Source of the DNA: Dyella sedimenti
GTDB lineage: Bacteria; Pseudomonadota; Gammaproteobacteria; Xanthomonadales; Rhodanobacteraceae
DNA length: 64,000 bases
Direction: 5' to 3'
Assembly: GCF_022760995.1 (NCBI RefSeq)
Contig: NZ_JAKWJO010000003.1
Location: forward strand, 248,001-312,000
The position numbers and the translations under genes are program-made. This document shows, piece by piece, positions 7,401-14,673 of this stretch (positions are counted from its first letter, which is position 1; every line of letters begins with the position of its first letter). The notes below the pieces were generated by a model. That model was given only the letters and a program-made list of their open reading frames with translations. It was not told the origin of the DNA and made no database searches.

Positions 7401-9043
7401 TGTTGGCCGCAGACGACCAGCTCGGCCATCTTCTGCGCGCGCATCTGCACGCCATCGACCTCGATGCCCGCCAACTGCTGAACGGCAATCTGGTCAACGC
7501 GCTTGTCGATACGGGCGATCTCGGCGTGTGCGGCGTCGATCAGCTGCTTGCAGCGCTCAATCTCGTCTTGTATGGCGCGTGTGTTGAGCTGCGACAGGTT
7601 GTGGATGATGGCCTCGATGGAGGCCTGGAACTGCCGCATCCCTTCCTTGTCGCCTGACAGCAGCGCCACTGTCAGCGGCCGCACGTCCTCCGGGATCTTC
7701 TCCTGCAGCACGGACAACGCATGCTCGCCCTTGGAGGTCACCAGCACCTTGCGCCCAGTGGCGAGGTAGTGACAGATGATGTTGGCGATCGTGTGCGTTT
7801 TGCCGGTGCCTGGCGGTCCTTGGACGCAGACGCCAGGGGCGCGCTCGAGCATTTCGACGATGGTCTCCTGCTCTTGGTTATAGGGCAGCGGGAAGTAGAG
7901 TTCGCGCGGCTCACCCTTGGCCCTGCTGCCACTGCACAGGCCTCGAAACGAGATGGCCTCGTACTTGACAACCTCATCAGAAGGTGGGGTCACGAGGCAA
8001 GCAGGGCCGGCAGGTATCGCATCGCCTGCTTGCAGGCGTGCTTTTAGACGACGGATATCCTCGACCAGGAAGTTGGCCGAGCGCGGACGAACGAACAACA
8101 CCCAGCCGGCCGTGACGAGCAGTTGGTCGGACGGAGTGGGTAAGCCTTGATAGGCTGGGTCGTAGCGCCCCGCCTTGTCGAGGCTTCCGGCGGCGAGCTT
8201 CAAGATGGGCTCGAAGCTTCCGATGTCGAATGGTGTGAGCGTGTACTCCGAGTCGGTTTCCAGGAGCACCTTGGCCTGCTTCTCGACTTCGGCCGCTCCC
8301 ATGACTTGACAGGCGCCAAAGGCGTCAAACTCCAGGCGCGGGGCAACAGCCCTGGGGCGCACCGAAATCGTATGCGTCTGGGGGTCGAGGTCGATCTCGA
8401 CGACTTGTGTCAGCAGCGGGTACTGGTAGTCGACGCTGACGCCCTTGCCGTTTCCGTCCTCCGTGCGCGTGCCAGTGAACTTCCAGGCCGACACGCCCAT
8501 GCCCCAAACCAGTTCCGATGGGTTGGAGGTCTCCTCGGCTTCGAGCCGGCCCTTGAGCATGAAGAGATCGCCATAGAGTGCGATGGTGCGGCGCCGGGGT
8601 TTCTCCCCTTCGGCCCAGGCCTGCCAAAGCGGTGTGTAGTCCGTCAAGGCTCTCGCGATGCGCTCGCGGCGATGTTTGTCGCGAGTGGCCGCGACCTCCT
8701 CACTCATCGTACGTCTGTCAGCTGCGAATCGATGTTGCAGCGCCTGCTCGTTGAGGGTCGGCACGGGCCCGCTCGGATCGTCGGAATAGGTGATATAGGG
8801 CCGCGCCTCCTCGTCAGGAGTAGGTGGCGAGGTAGACGCGAGGCGCGCCACCTGCAGCCAGATGTGGTCGCCTTCGACCTTGTGATCGAGGTCAACGCCG
8901 GGCAGCCCAGACAGGTCCTCTGGGAAACGCCTGAAGTCGGAGGCGCCCGTGAGAACGTAGGCCCTGGGGTCGATCTCCTTGCCCTGCTCGACGATGTAAT
9001 CGAGCAGGCGTGTAAGCAAACCGTGTTGCGGGGTCGTCGGCAT
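4430..9043 (-). CDS. SF1 (UPF1-like) helicase with C-terminal restriction-like nuclease domain
   Basis: This 1537-residue protein has an unassigned N-terminal region (1-390), then a superfamily 1 AAA_11/AAA_12 helicase core. Walker A is GPPGTGKTH at 409-417, the Walker B/DEAS box starts at Asp1096 (VDEASQ), followed by LVVGDDKQVSP and the late motifs QGSERDIMFLS and FNVAASRARDRMYLVRS. Between them lies a long helical, probably coiled-coil insert (about 480-1000). The C-terminus (about 1375-1500) looks like a Vsr/MTES_1575-type PD-(D/E)XK nuclease (YRIDMVVEG with Asp1408, then AIECDGDEFHG with Glu1422). Similar helicase-nuclease giants occur in defence islands. The ATG at 9043 overlaps the upstream stop (TGATG), and it ends a four-gene operon under an XRE regulator. 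Cleavage of invading DNA is inference. Confidence 0.88.
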   Translation of the reverse strand: MPTTPQHGLLTRLLDYIVEQGKEIDPRAYVLTGASDFRRFPEDLSGLPGVDLDHKVEGDHIWLQVARLASTSPPTPDEEARPYITYSDDPSGPVPTLNEQALQHRFAADRRTMSEEVAATRDKHRRERIARALTDYTPLWQAWAEGEKPRRRTIALYGDLFMLKGRLEAEETSNPSELVWGMGVSAWKFTGTRTEDGNGKGVSVDYQYPLLTQVVEIDLDPQTHTISVRPRAVAPRLEFDAFGACQVMGAAEVEKQAKVLLETDSEYTLTPFDIGSFEPILKLAAGSLDKAGRYDPAYQGLPTPSDQLLVTAGWVLFVRPRSANFLVEDIRRLKARLQAGDAIPAGPACLVTPPSDEVVKYEAISFRGLCSGSRAKGEPRELYFPLPYNQEQETIVEMLERAPGVCVQGPPGTGKTHTIANIICHYLATGRKVLVTSKGEHALSVLQEKIPEDVRPLTVALLSGDKEGMRQFQASIEAIIHNLSQLNTRAIQDEIERCKQLIDAAHAEIARIDKRVDQIAVQQLAGIEVDGVQMRAQKMAELVVCGQQQHDWFDDDLTLLPEHAPPLSDAEAQTLRDARRRLGTDLIYVSSRLPSSFGLLPTEEVAKLHDALVGIREIDGAEADGELLALRALTPEVLDEARRMLAAVDQVLKIVHHLEELESPWVFDLRTKCRRPDFASEQEALKALLAEVDELVQARAAFLQRPVALPAEALGNPKVVQAIERARETGKPFGLMSFGNGDAKEQVGAIRVSGLPPQAVEDWVHVHRYVRLHERVLSFSVRWNQFAQELSVPEVKADVEALRSTERIALAAKLAHELAIAHDANLPRMAEKVFREPPKNELLGGSSQLQTVREQLRRHLTRAELATAAAQLAILQEKLAGTSGPVVERLRAFIDSQLGNPEVATERIVAQYAEIIGEIKRVESLSSSLATVNDLCARIERAGAMKWAARLRSQVLPPTGDDEVLPVSWRDAWNWARIKNHLATIEARDELLTLAQRRRDLERVLAQQYEQLVAKSAWLETKAQASARVLSALESYRVAIRRIGQGTGPNATRYRRDAQKAMLDAQGAIPCWIMSHAKVSESLPAQLGIFDLVIVDEASQSDLWALPAVLRGKKILVVGDDKQVSPSGGFISAAKIAALRERFLSDQPYGRDLTPEKSLYDIASTVFAAERVMLAEHFRCVQPIIAYSNKTFYKNQIRPLRVPKASERIDPPLVDVFIEHGVRDNRDVNRMEAEFIAAEIEAILRNPKLRNRTIGVVSLLGPEQAKFIHNLVVSRVDLAELERRKFACGDAYVFQGSERDIMFLSMVADATRHHALSGQIFEQRFNVAASRARDRMYLVRSVKLGELSMTDVRRTLVEHFTMPLEGGEEERSLVDLCESGFERDVYSSLVDLGYRVTPQVKVGAYRIDMVVEGANDTRLAIECDGDEFHGPDRWPADMHRQRILERAGWVFWRCFASTWSLRKDEVLAELKARLHAMGIEPLGALERIPSVVESRVWPIQNAVAGDSGERESIADAVDVSIVGAMTAGGGNSGAAGP

Positions 9044-9333
9044 CAGTCTTCCCTGGGCTGTTCTTCTTTGGCGGCAGCGGGCACGGCCATATGGTGGCGC
9101 TTGACGTACTCGAAGAGGGCGACCTCGAATACCCTGGCCAACGATCGACGTTCAGCCTCAGCCGCACCAACCCACGCACGCCTGACTTCAGGCGTGCGTT
9201 TGCTGCTCGCAGCTTCGGTCGTGCGTCTGACTCGCGGCATCATGTTGGACTCGGTCGGTGCCTCAAGAAGTATCTCCACGGCAGGAAGCGTAATTGGACG
9301 ACGGGGTGTTCCCTGAAGACGATCATGTTGCAC
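9043..9333 (-). CDS. Small basic protein coupled to the helicase-nuclease gene
   Basis: This protein of up to 96 residues is not recognised. It is Arg-rich (PRVRRTTEAASSK, then EVRRAWVGAAEAERRSLARVFEVALFEYVKRHH). The helical centre resembles ribbon-helix-helix or antitoxin-like proteins only loosely. The start at 9333 is favoured by its position 9 bases after the ImmA/IrrE stop; a second ATG pair at 9243 and 9240 would give a 65-67 residue protein beginning MMPRV. The stop codon shares one base with the helicase start, so the two are translated together. A small regulator or co-factor of the helicase-nuclease is possible; no function can be claimed. Confidence 0.6.
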   Translation of the reverse strand: MQHDRLQGTPRRPITLPAVEILLEAPTESNMMPRVRRTTEAASSKRTPEVRRAWVGAAEAERRSLARVFEVALFEYVKRHHMAVPAAAKEEQPRED

Positions 9334-9341
9334 GCCCCCCG

Positions 9342-10256
9342 CTATCTCGAAGCATAAAACTCAGCATGGCTGGCAGAGATCTCTTTGTCCTGCCACGACC
9401 GATCCCAAGCGCGCGGCTCGGCACTTTCCAACAGCAGCAGGGTCAGGACGCGATCTCTCGAGGTGTAGCTGTGCTTGAACTCACGCAGCTTCATGTAGGG
9501 TGCCTCCTCCGGACACCAGATCGCAGCAGACATCTCGATGCCGTCCCACGCCTGCACGACGCTCGCGTCGGCGGCGAGCGTGCCGGGTAACGGCTCTTGC
9601 GGATCGCCGGTGCGTCGGATGCGCGCCCGCGTCCTGACGGCGCTGCTGCTGCGCCATTCGTACTTCGCGTAGCCGTTGTCCCAGTAGACCAGGATGGCGC
9701 GCTGCGAGGTGAACTTGATGAAGCGGATGCACAGCGCCTCGAACGAGACCTCGAAGCGCTTGGCAATGGCGCTGAGGACGTGCAGATCGATGCGTCCGTT
9801 CGAGATCCACTCGCGCAGCCGATCGCCGGGCATCAGCAAGTTGCTGGCGAAGTCGTCGGCTTCGCGCTCGATCAGGCGCATCGTCTCGTGGCCCGAGTAG
9901 ACGCTCTCCTTGTCACAGTTGAAGCGCTGCTGCCGGTCGCGGTGCAGGACGAAGTGCCCGAGCTCGTGAGCGATGGTGAATCGCTGGCGCTGCGGGCTGA
10001 CCGTGCCGTTGTAGGCGATACCCCAGACCTCAGGGTCGCCGGGATCCCGCGCCAGCATGCCCTCGAAGGCATCGTCGTTGAACTGCACCGGGGGACGAAT
10101 TTCCCGAACCCCTTTGCCGTAGGGCGTGGTCGGCAGCATCTGCCGCACGACATCGAGATCGACGGCCTCGGGCACGTCCGCGCCGTACCACGCCCGCAGC
10201 CACTTGTGGACATGGCTGGCAGCAATCGAACCGGTGAGGTTGTGCGTGGCGCTCAA
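9342..10256 (-). CDS. ImmA/IrrE family metallopeptidase
   Basis: This 304-residue protein has the ImmA/IrrE (DUF955) zinc peptidase signature: HELGH at 97-101, with EREADDFASNLLMP from about 130 giving the third ligand. ImmA proteases cleave XRE-type repressors and release genes under their control; IrrE activates stress responses. The C-terminal 100 residues form a second domain with no assignment (AILVYWDNGYAKYEW onward, including an RDRVLTLLLLES segment). The start is a TTG at 10256, four bases past the XRE stop, with a GGGG ribosome site in front. Its place directly after the XRE gene fits a repressor/protease pair controlling the operon. Confidence 0.9.
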   Translation of the reverse strand: MSATHNLTGSIAASHVHKWLRAWYGADVPEAVDLDVVRQMLPTTPYGKGVREIRPPVQFNDDAFEGMLARDPGDPEVWGIAYNGTVSPQRQRFTIAHELGHFVLHRDRQQRFNCDKESVYSGHETMRLIEREADDFASNLLMPGDRLREWISNGRIDLHVLSAIAKRFEVSFEALCIRFIKFTSQRAILVYWDNGYAKYEWRSSSAVRTRARIRRTGDPQEPLPGTLAADASVVQAWDGIEMSAAIWCPEEAPYMKLREFKHSYTSRDRVLTLLLLESAEPRAWDRSWQDKEISASHAEFYASR

Positions 10257-10259
10257 TCG

Positions 10260-10601
10260 TCAGTCCCCGCCCTGGCCCTTGTCGGGGAACATGATCTCGA
10301 GCGCCTGCCGGTAGCGTCTCTTCTCCTCCTCCGTCATCCCGGCGTACTCGCGGAAGAAAGCCACGTCCTCGGGACTGGCCTCGGGAACCTGGGGGATGGG
10401 CTCACCCATGATGTCTTCCATCGTCACACCCAGCACCCTGGCCAGCGCCTGCACGCGCTCGGCGGAGGGGCGTTGGCCCTCCTTCATCTCCAGTTCCCAG
10501 ATGTAAGCCTTGGTGCAGCCGACCGCGTCGGCGACTTGCTGCAAGGTCAATTTCTTCGCCTCGCGGAATCGCCGCAGGCGAGATCCAAACGCGGAAGCCA
10601 T
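10260..10601 (-). CDS. XRE family HTH regulator
   Basis: Starting at the ATG at 10601, the product has 113 residues. An HTH_3 domain lies at about residues 6-62 (RLRRFREAKKLTLQQVADAVGC, then YIWELEMKEGQRPSAERVQALARVLGV). The acidic C-terminal tail (VAFFREYAGMTEEEKRRYRQALEIMF) is of the type seen in ImmA-controlled repressors. A longer reading to 10721 would add 40 residues of unlikely sequence. It leads the operon XRE-ImmA-small protein-helicase and lies next to the divergent gene at 10844, so it probably represses one or both directions until cleaved or displaced. Confidence 0.88.
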   Translation of the reverse strand: MASAFGSRLRRFREAKKLTLQQVADAVGCTKAYIWELEMKEGQRPSAERVQALARVLGVTMEDIMGEPIPQVPEASPEDVAFFREYAGMTEEEKRRYRQALEIMFPDKGQGGD

Positions 10602-10695
10602 GGCGATGTCCCGTCTCGAATCCACTGTCAGTGTAGAAAACCAGACCGTAAGTATAGCCATGAGATACCAAAACGCGCCATAAGTGCCACGATGA

Positions 10696-10724
10696 TTGAC
10701 AAGCGGGAATGGGCGGGACACAAT
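10696..10724 (+). promoter_or_regulatory. Sigma-70 promoter of the rightward unknown pair
   Basis: A perfect -35 box TTGACA (10696-10701) is followed after 17 bp by CACAAT (10719-10724). The predicted transcript starts near 10731, about 110 bases before the ATG at 10844. The box lies in the divergent gap with the XRE gene. No matching leftward promoter was convincing. Confidence 0.55.
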
Positions 10725-10843
10725 CGCGCCGTATCTCGCTGCTTTACTCTGCCGAGATCGCCGTTCGGTAACCCAGTCGCCGGCCCGCGAACCAGCCCCC
10801 TCGGTCCGCAGCCCTCGACACCCCTTCGGAAAGGACCGAGAAG

Positions 10844-12085
10844 ATGAAGAAGACCTTCGTCGACGTGCTGCTCGAACTGCCGGTGGACGCGACCCTCAGC
10901 GCTTTCCTGACCTCGCACGGCCTGCCCGTGGCCGACGATTTCGACTGGGAGGACACGCCTCGCACCTCGCAGGCACTGGTGGAGGCCGTTCGGACCTGGC
11001 CCGACGTCGCCGCCCGTGACCGTCTGATCGGCAACCTCATGGCCAGCATCCAGCTGGCCGACCCGGCCGGCAAGCAGGCGATGTTCCAGGCCGCCGCCGG
11101 AGACGGCGCCGCGCTGCTGGGTCTCGTGGCATGCCGGAGCGACACCCACCGCTCCTTCTGGCTGTATGCCAACCATCCGGCGCTGTTCGAGCGGGCCTGT
11201 GAGTTCGACTACCTGGAGCGCCACGGATCGCAAGCCCAGCAGCACGACCTCGGCGTGAAGCGCCGGCCTAACACCTCGGATGCCGCACTGGCCGCGCTGC
11301 GCCAGGCCATCTCGGCCTTCTATCAGCGCGAGCTGCAATGCGGCGACGGCAGCGTGGCTTACCTGGTGGAACGCAGCCCCGGCGTGTTCCTGCTGACGGT
11401 CCACGTCAAGGACCTGGCGATGCTGCGCCTGGAGTTCGAGGGCGCCCATCTCACCCGCCGTGTCGGCAACCCGAACATCCACATGGTGCTGGAGTACGCC
11501 GCGGCCACCGGGGTCGTTCGCACCCTCGTGCGCGGTGGTGCGAAGTACCACCAGATGCTCGTGGACGCCTTCGCCGAGCACCTGCTGGGCGTCAAAGTGG
11601 ACGCGCACCGCATCAAGCCGCCGACGCTGGACCTGTCGGTCTTGCGCCTCGGCTTCGATGTGCCGCAGGCCGTGGCGGACGGTTTCGTGGCGCTGCAGGT
11701 CAAGTCCCTCTCGGTGCTGAGCCCGAGCACGGCACTGAAGCTCGATTGCGCGGCGATGGCGTCGAGCGAGCAGCGCTGCGTCACCGAACTTCTGCGCGAG
11801 GAGTTCCCCGGTGAGGACCCGCTGGCCCGCGGCTGGTTGATCACGGCGGCACGCATCAACCTGTACTACCCGCCCGAACCCGGAAAGGCTCGTTCCAAGC
11901 TCATCACGGTCGAGGTGACGCGTCGCGGCCGGCTGAATCTGCACAAGTTCGATGCCGCGTTGCAGGCGCAGTTGGAGGGCTACCTGGTCTCGCTGGGCAT
12001 CTTGCAGCCCGGCCAGACGCTGAACACCCAGGAAGCGCCGCCAGAAGCGGACACGGCCAATCCTCAGCCAGTCTACGAGGATTGA
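10844..12085 (+). CDS. Unknown island protein, 413 aa
   Basis: I do not recognise this 413-residue protein. It has no signal peptide, membrane segment or obvious catalytic motif. The first 110 residues are helical (MKKTFVDVLLELPVDATLSA onward). A beta-rich centre follows (AYLVERSPGVFLLTVHVKDLAMLRLEFEG, VGNPNIHMVLEYAAATGVVRTLV), then KYHQMLVDAFAEHLLGVKVDAHRIKPPTLDLSVLR, then a second alpha/beta part (WLITAARINLYYPP, SKLITVEVTRRGRLNLHKFD). The AAGGA ribosome site is well placed. It forms an operon with the zinc-ribbon gene downstream and is divergent from the XRE-helicase operon, suggesting a shared function. Its large size without known domains makes it a target for structure prediction. Confidence 0.8.
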   Translation: MKKTFVDVLLELPVDATLSAFLTSHGLPVADDFDWEDTPRTSQALVEAVRTWPDVAARDRLIGNLMASIQLADPAGKQAMFQAAAGDGAALLGLVACRSDTHRSFWLYANHPALFERACEFDYLERHGSQAQQHDLGVKRRPNTSDAALAALRQAISAFYQRELQCGDGSVAYLVERSPGVFLLTVHVKDLAMLRLEFEGAHLTRRVGNPNIHMVLEYAAATGVVRTLVRGGAKYHQMLVDAFAEHLLGVKVDAHRIKPPTLDLSVLRLGFDVPQAVADGFVALQVKSLSVLSPSTALKLDCAAMASSEQRCVTELLREEFPGEDPLARGWLITAARINLYYPPEPGKARSKLITVEVTRRGRLNLHKFDAALQAQLEGYLVSLGILQPGQTLNTQEAPPEADTANPQPVYED

Positions 12086-12088
12086 TCG

Positions 12089-13051
12089 GTGGCCACGCAC
12101 GACGCCTGGGCCCTGGTGTGCCGCTTGTTCGCGGGCGGCACGCCCATCCTTCGAGCCGCGCTCTCTCCCCGCGAGATCGCCGCCTTGCCGACCCTCGGGC
12201 AGGCGGTGAAGCCCACGGCCCTGGACCAGCGATTCGTGCTGTGCCCCTACTGTCACCAGCAGCGGGCGCAGGTCTGGGGCGACGGGCAACGGGGGCGTAC
12301 CTGCCATTGCCCCGAGTGCGGGCCGGTGGCCGTCGCGGCCGACGACGCGGTCGCGTTGAGGTTGGACGAGGACTGGCTGCGCCGAAAGCTGCGGCTGGCG
12401 CTTTCGATCGAGAGCCGCGACGGCATCGACGCCCTCGGCGATGGCGTGTGGCGCCTTGGCGATTCCCGGCGTTCGCCGGTCCTGCTGGCGCGCGATCTGA
12501 TCCGGCTATGGCGGGAGCCTGCGCTGCTGGACCGCGTGCGCGTGTCGGGCAGCCCCGTGCGAGTGATCACGCCGAGACCCCGCGAGACGCGGGGCGCGCC
12601 CTTCGGGGCGGGCCTGGAATGGCTGGCGCTGGAGGAGCGGTTTGCGCTCTACGGTGGCGGCATCTCGTTCATCGGCGCGACGGGAGAGCCACCGGCACCG
12701 CAGGCCCACGATCCAACGACGCCGGTACACGGCCCGTTCTCGGCCGATTTCCGCTGGGTGACCTTGCCCGACTGGCCGCACGGCCCGATCCGGCTGACCA
12801 AGGCTCAGGCGGCAGTGTTCCAGGCACTGTGGTCGTTCAAAGGCGAACCGCGCGATGGTGAAACGATCATGCGGCGCGCCGGGCTGGAGAGTGGCAAGCC
12901 TATCGATGTCTTCAAGGTGAAGGCGCGTGACAGGAGCAAGCCGGAAGCAGAAGGGCCGCTGGTTGCCTACCGCGAACTTGTGGAGACGCGACGGCGCGAA
13001 GGCTTGTACTGGATGCCCTGCGCGGCCGCCGAGGTGAGTGCGTTGGCCTGA
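12089..13051 (+). CDS. Unknown zinc-ribbon protein, 320 aa
   Basis: The 320-residue product begins at a GTG three bases after the previous stop, with GAGG as ribosome site. A zinc ribbon is visible at about residues 52-80 (CPYCHQQRAQ, then HCPECG), giving two CxxC knuckles. The middle is unassigned. The C-terminal part (about 235-310) reads as a winged helix (LTKAQAAVFQALWSFKGEPRDGETIMRRAGLESGK, then VFKVKARD). The combination points to nucleic-acid binding. It is the last gene of the island before tRNA-Ala(CGC). I cannot place it in a named family; regulator or DNA-recognition subunit of the neighbouring module are both possible. Confidence 0.8.
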   Translation: MATHDAWALVCRLFAGGTPILRAALSPREIAALPTLGQAVKPTALDQRFVLCPYCHQQRAQVWGDGQRGRTCHCPECGPVAVAADDAVALRLDEDWLRRKLRLALSIESRDGIDALGDGVWRLGDSRRSPVLLARDLIRLWREPALLDRVRVSGSPVRVITPRPRETRGAPFGAGLEWLALEERFALYGGGISFIGATGEPPAPQAHDPTTPVHGPFSADFRWVTLPDWPHGPIRLTKAQAAVFQALWSFKGEPRDGETIMRRAGLESGKPIDVFKVKARDRSKPEAEGPLVAYRELVETRRREGLYWMPCAAAEVSALA

Positions 13052-13274
13052 TGGATCGCCCGAGCAAGCGCCATGGGCAACTGCTCTGCGTGACGCAGGT
13101 GTAAGTCACGGTGGCGCAAGGCCGCTTGCGTGCGCTTCCGCAAAGAAGTTGGCGCAGGTTTCGAGAGAAGAGAGGGCGGAGCGGAGTCGAACCTGCCCCG
13201 TTCAGGCGCCCCCGGCAGTGGGGCGCAGCGCAGGCAGAACGGCCCGGAACCCCGCACGGTGTCGCGGAACCCGG
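13052..13274. other. Gene-free stretch at the island-core border
   Basis: No convincing ORF, promoter or repeat was found between the last island gene and the tRNA-Ala terminator. The island right end probably lies here, but the left end is outside the window, so no attachment-site repeat can be matched. A copy of the tRNA 3' end was not seen elsewhere in the island. Confidence 0.4.
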
Positions 13275-13307
13275 AAACGAAAACGCCCAACCGGAGAAGG
13301 TTGGGCG
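13275..13307 (-). terminator. Terminator of tRNA-Ala(CGC)
   Basis: A perfect 9-bp stem (13284-13292 with 13299-13307) with a 6-base loop is followed, on the minus strand, by TTTTCGTTT. It lies eight bases beyond the tRNA 3' end. Confidence 0.85.
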
Positions 13308-13315
13308 CTGAATGG

Positions 13316-13391
<76 letters not shown>

Positions 13392-13404
13392 ACACGAGCC
13401 GGTA

Positions 13405-13433
13405 ATGATAACGGCAGTCCCGCGGTTCGCCAA
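13405..13433 (-). promoter_or_regulatory. Promoter of tRNA-Ala(CGC)
   Basis: On the minus strand TTGGCG (13433-13428) and TATCAT (13410-13405) are separated by exactly 17 bp. The -10 box lies 13 bases before the mature tRNA 5' end, as expected for a tRNA gene. Confidence 0.65.
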
Positions 13434-13449
13434 GCCCCAGGCAGCGGCT

Positions 13450-14568
13450 TCAGGGCAGCAGGCCACTGAGGCCTTCGTGCAGCACCTCGCGGCGCCAGCC
13501 TTCCAGAAACTCCGGCCACTGCGCGGTCACCACGTATTCCTCCAGTGCCTTGCGCGGGCACAGCAGGCCGGCGGGCAGGTCCAGTTCGGTGGCGCGCTTG
13601 TCGACCAGGTCCTTCATCGCGGCGAGTGCGCGCTTGGCTTCGCCCTGGGGCGATTCGGGGATGGCGGCGGTCGCGGCGACTTCATCGGCATCCACGGGAC
13701 GGCGCAGCAGATCCAGCAGCGCCTGGCGTTGCGGCGCGCGCAAGGCTCGCTGGCCGCGGGTCCGCTGTTCGAGATCGTTCGCCGAGCCAGGCGGTTGCTG
13801 CGCAAGGCCCAGGGCTGTCGCGTCTTCGAGCAGCCAGGGGCGGGGGCGGTCTTCCGTGCGAGCGGTCTGGTCGCGCCACAGCAGGATGCGGCGCAGCAGG
13901 GCGCGCTGCTCCGGCCGCCAGTCGGCCGCGCTGCGGAAGGTGCGCTGGGGTTGCGGGTCGCCTTCGCGGTGGCAGGCGCGTTGCTTCAGGCGCTCGCAGT
14001 CCTCGGCGTGCCAGGCGGTGCGGCCGCGCTGGTCCAGCCGTTCGGCCAGTTGCTCGTGCACCGGCTTGAGGTACACCACGTCCAGCGTGGCGTAGGCGCG
14101 CTGCGAACCGGTGAGCGGCCGCTGCAGCCAGTCCGAGCGGGTTTCGCCCTTGTCCAGTTCGGCTCCCGTCAATTCGGCCACCAGGGCGCGATAGCTGATG
14201 CCCAGCCCCATGCCCACGAAGGCGGCGGCGATCTGGGTATCGAACAGCCGGCGCGGGCCATGCGGCAGCAGCGGCGACAGCGCTTCCAGGTCCTCGCTGG
14301 CGCTATGCATCACGGTAGTCGCGTCGCCGTCGCCGATCAGGGGATGCAAGGCGTCGCCGATGCCGAAGGCCAGCGGATCCACCAGGGCGTAGCGGCCTTG
14401 CCAGCCGAGCTGGAGCAGCGCCAGCTGCGGATAGAAGGTGTTGCGTCGCATGAACTCGGTGTCGAAGCCGAGCGTTGCGTCGGCCGGCAGCATGGCCAGC
14501 CATGACTGCAACGCGTCGCTGCGGTCGATCCATTCGGCGTCGGGTGCGAGGGCGGGTTCCTGGTGCAT
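13450..14568 (-). CDS. rnd: Ribonuclease D
   Basis: RNase D is a DEDD-family 3'-5' exoribonuclease that trims tRNA and other stable RNA precursors. The 372-residue product has the first exonuclease motif FDTEF with Asp36 and Glu38, a central FDTQIAAAFVGMG block, and the Tyr-x3-Asp motif (YATLDVVYL) of the DEDDy subgroup. Two HRDC-like helical regions follow, at about 205-370. The ATG at 14568 is chosen because AGGA lies seven bases upstream and the protein then begins just before the conserved region; an extension to 14703 would overlap the divergent gene. Placement beside a tRNA gene is consistent with, but does not prove, a functional link. Confidence 0.95.
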   Translation of the reverse strand: MHQEPALAPDAEWIDRSDALQSWLAMLPADATLGFDTEFMRRNTFYPQLALLQLGWQGRYALVDPLAFGIGDALHPLIGDGDATTVMHSASEDLEALSPLLPHGPRRLFDTQIAAAFVGMGLGISYRALVAELTGAELDKGETRSDWLQRPLTGSQRAYATLDVVYLKPVHEQLAERLDQRGRTAWHAEDCERLKQRACHREGDPQPQRTFRSAADWRPEQRALLRRILLWRDQTARTEDRPRPWLLEDATALGLAQQPPGSANDLEQRTRGQRALRAPQRQALLDLLRRPVDADEVAATAAIPESPQGEAKRALAAMKDLVDKRATELDLPAGLLCPRKALEEYVVTAQWPEFLEGWRREVLHEGLSGLLP

Positions 14569-14673
14569 GCGTATTCCTGGTGACGCAGAACGCGTGCTCG
14601 CGCATTGTCCTGACATCGGTTTCTGCCTAAGGTTAGGCGGTCCACGATAACAGGCCGCCCAGGGACGCCCAAC

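Noticed and set aside
13284..13307. Inverted repeat at the island border as an attachment site
   Set aside because: The T-run on the minus strand and the position after tRNA-Ala show it is the tRNA terminator.
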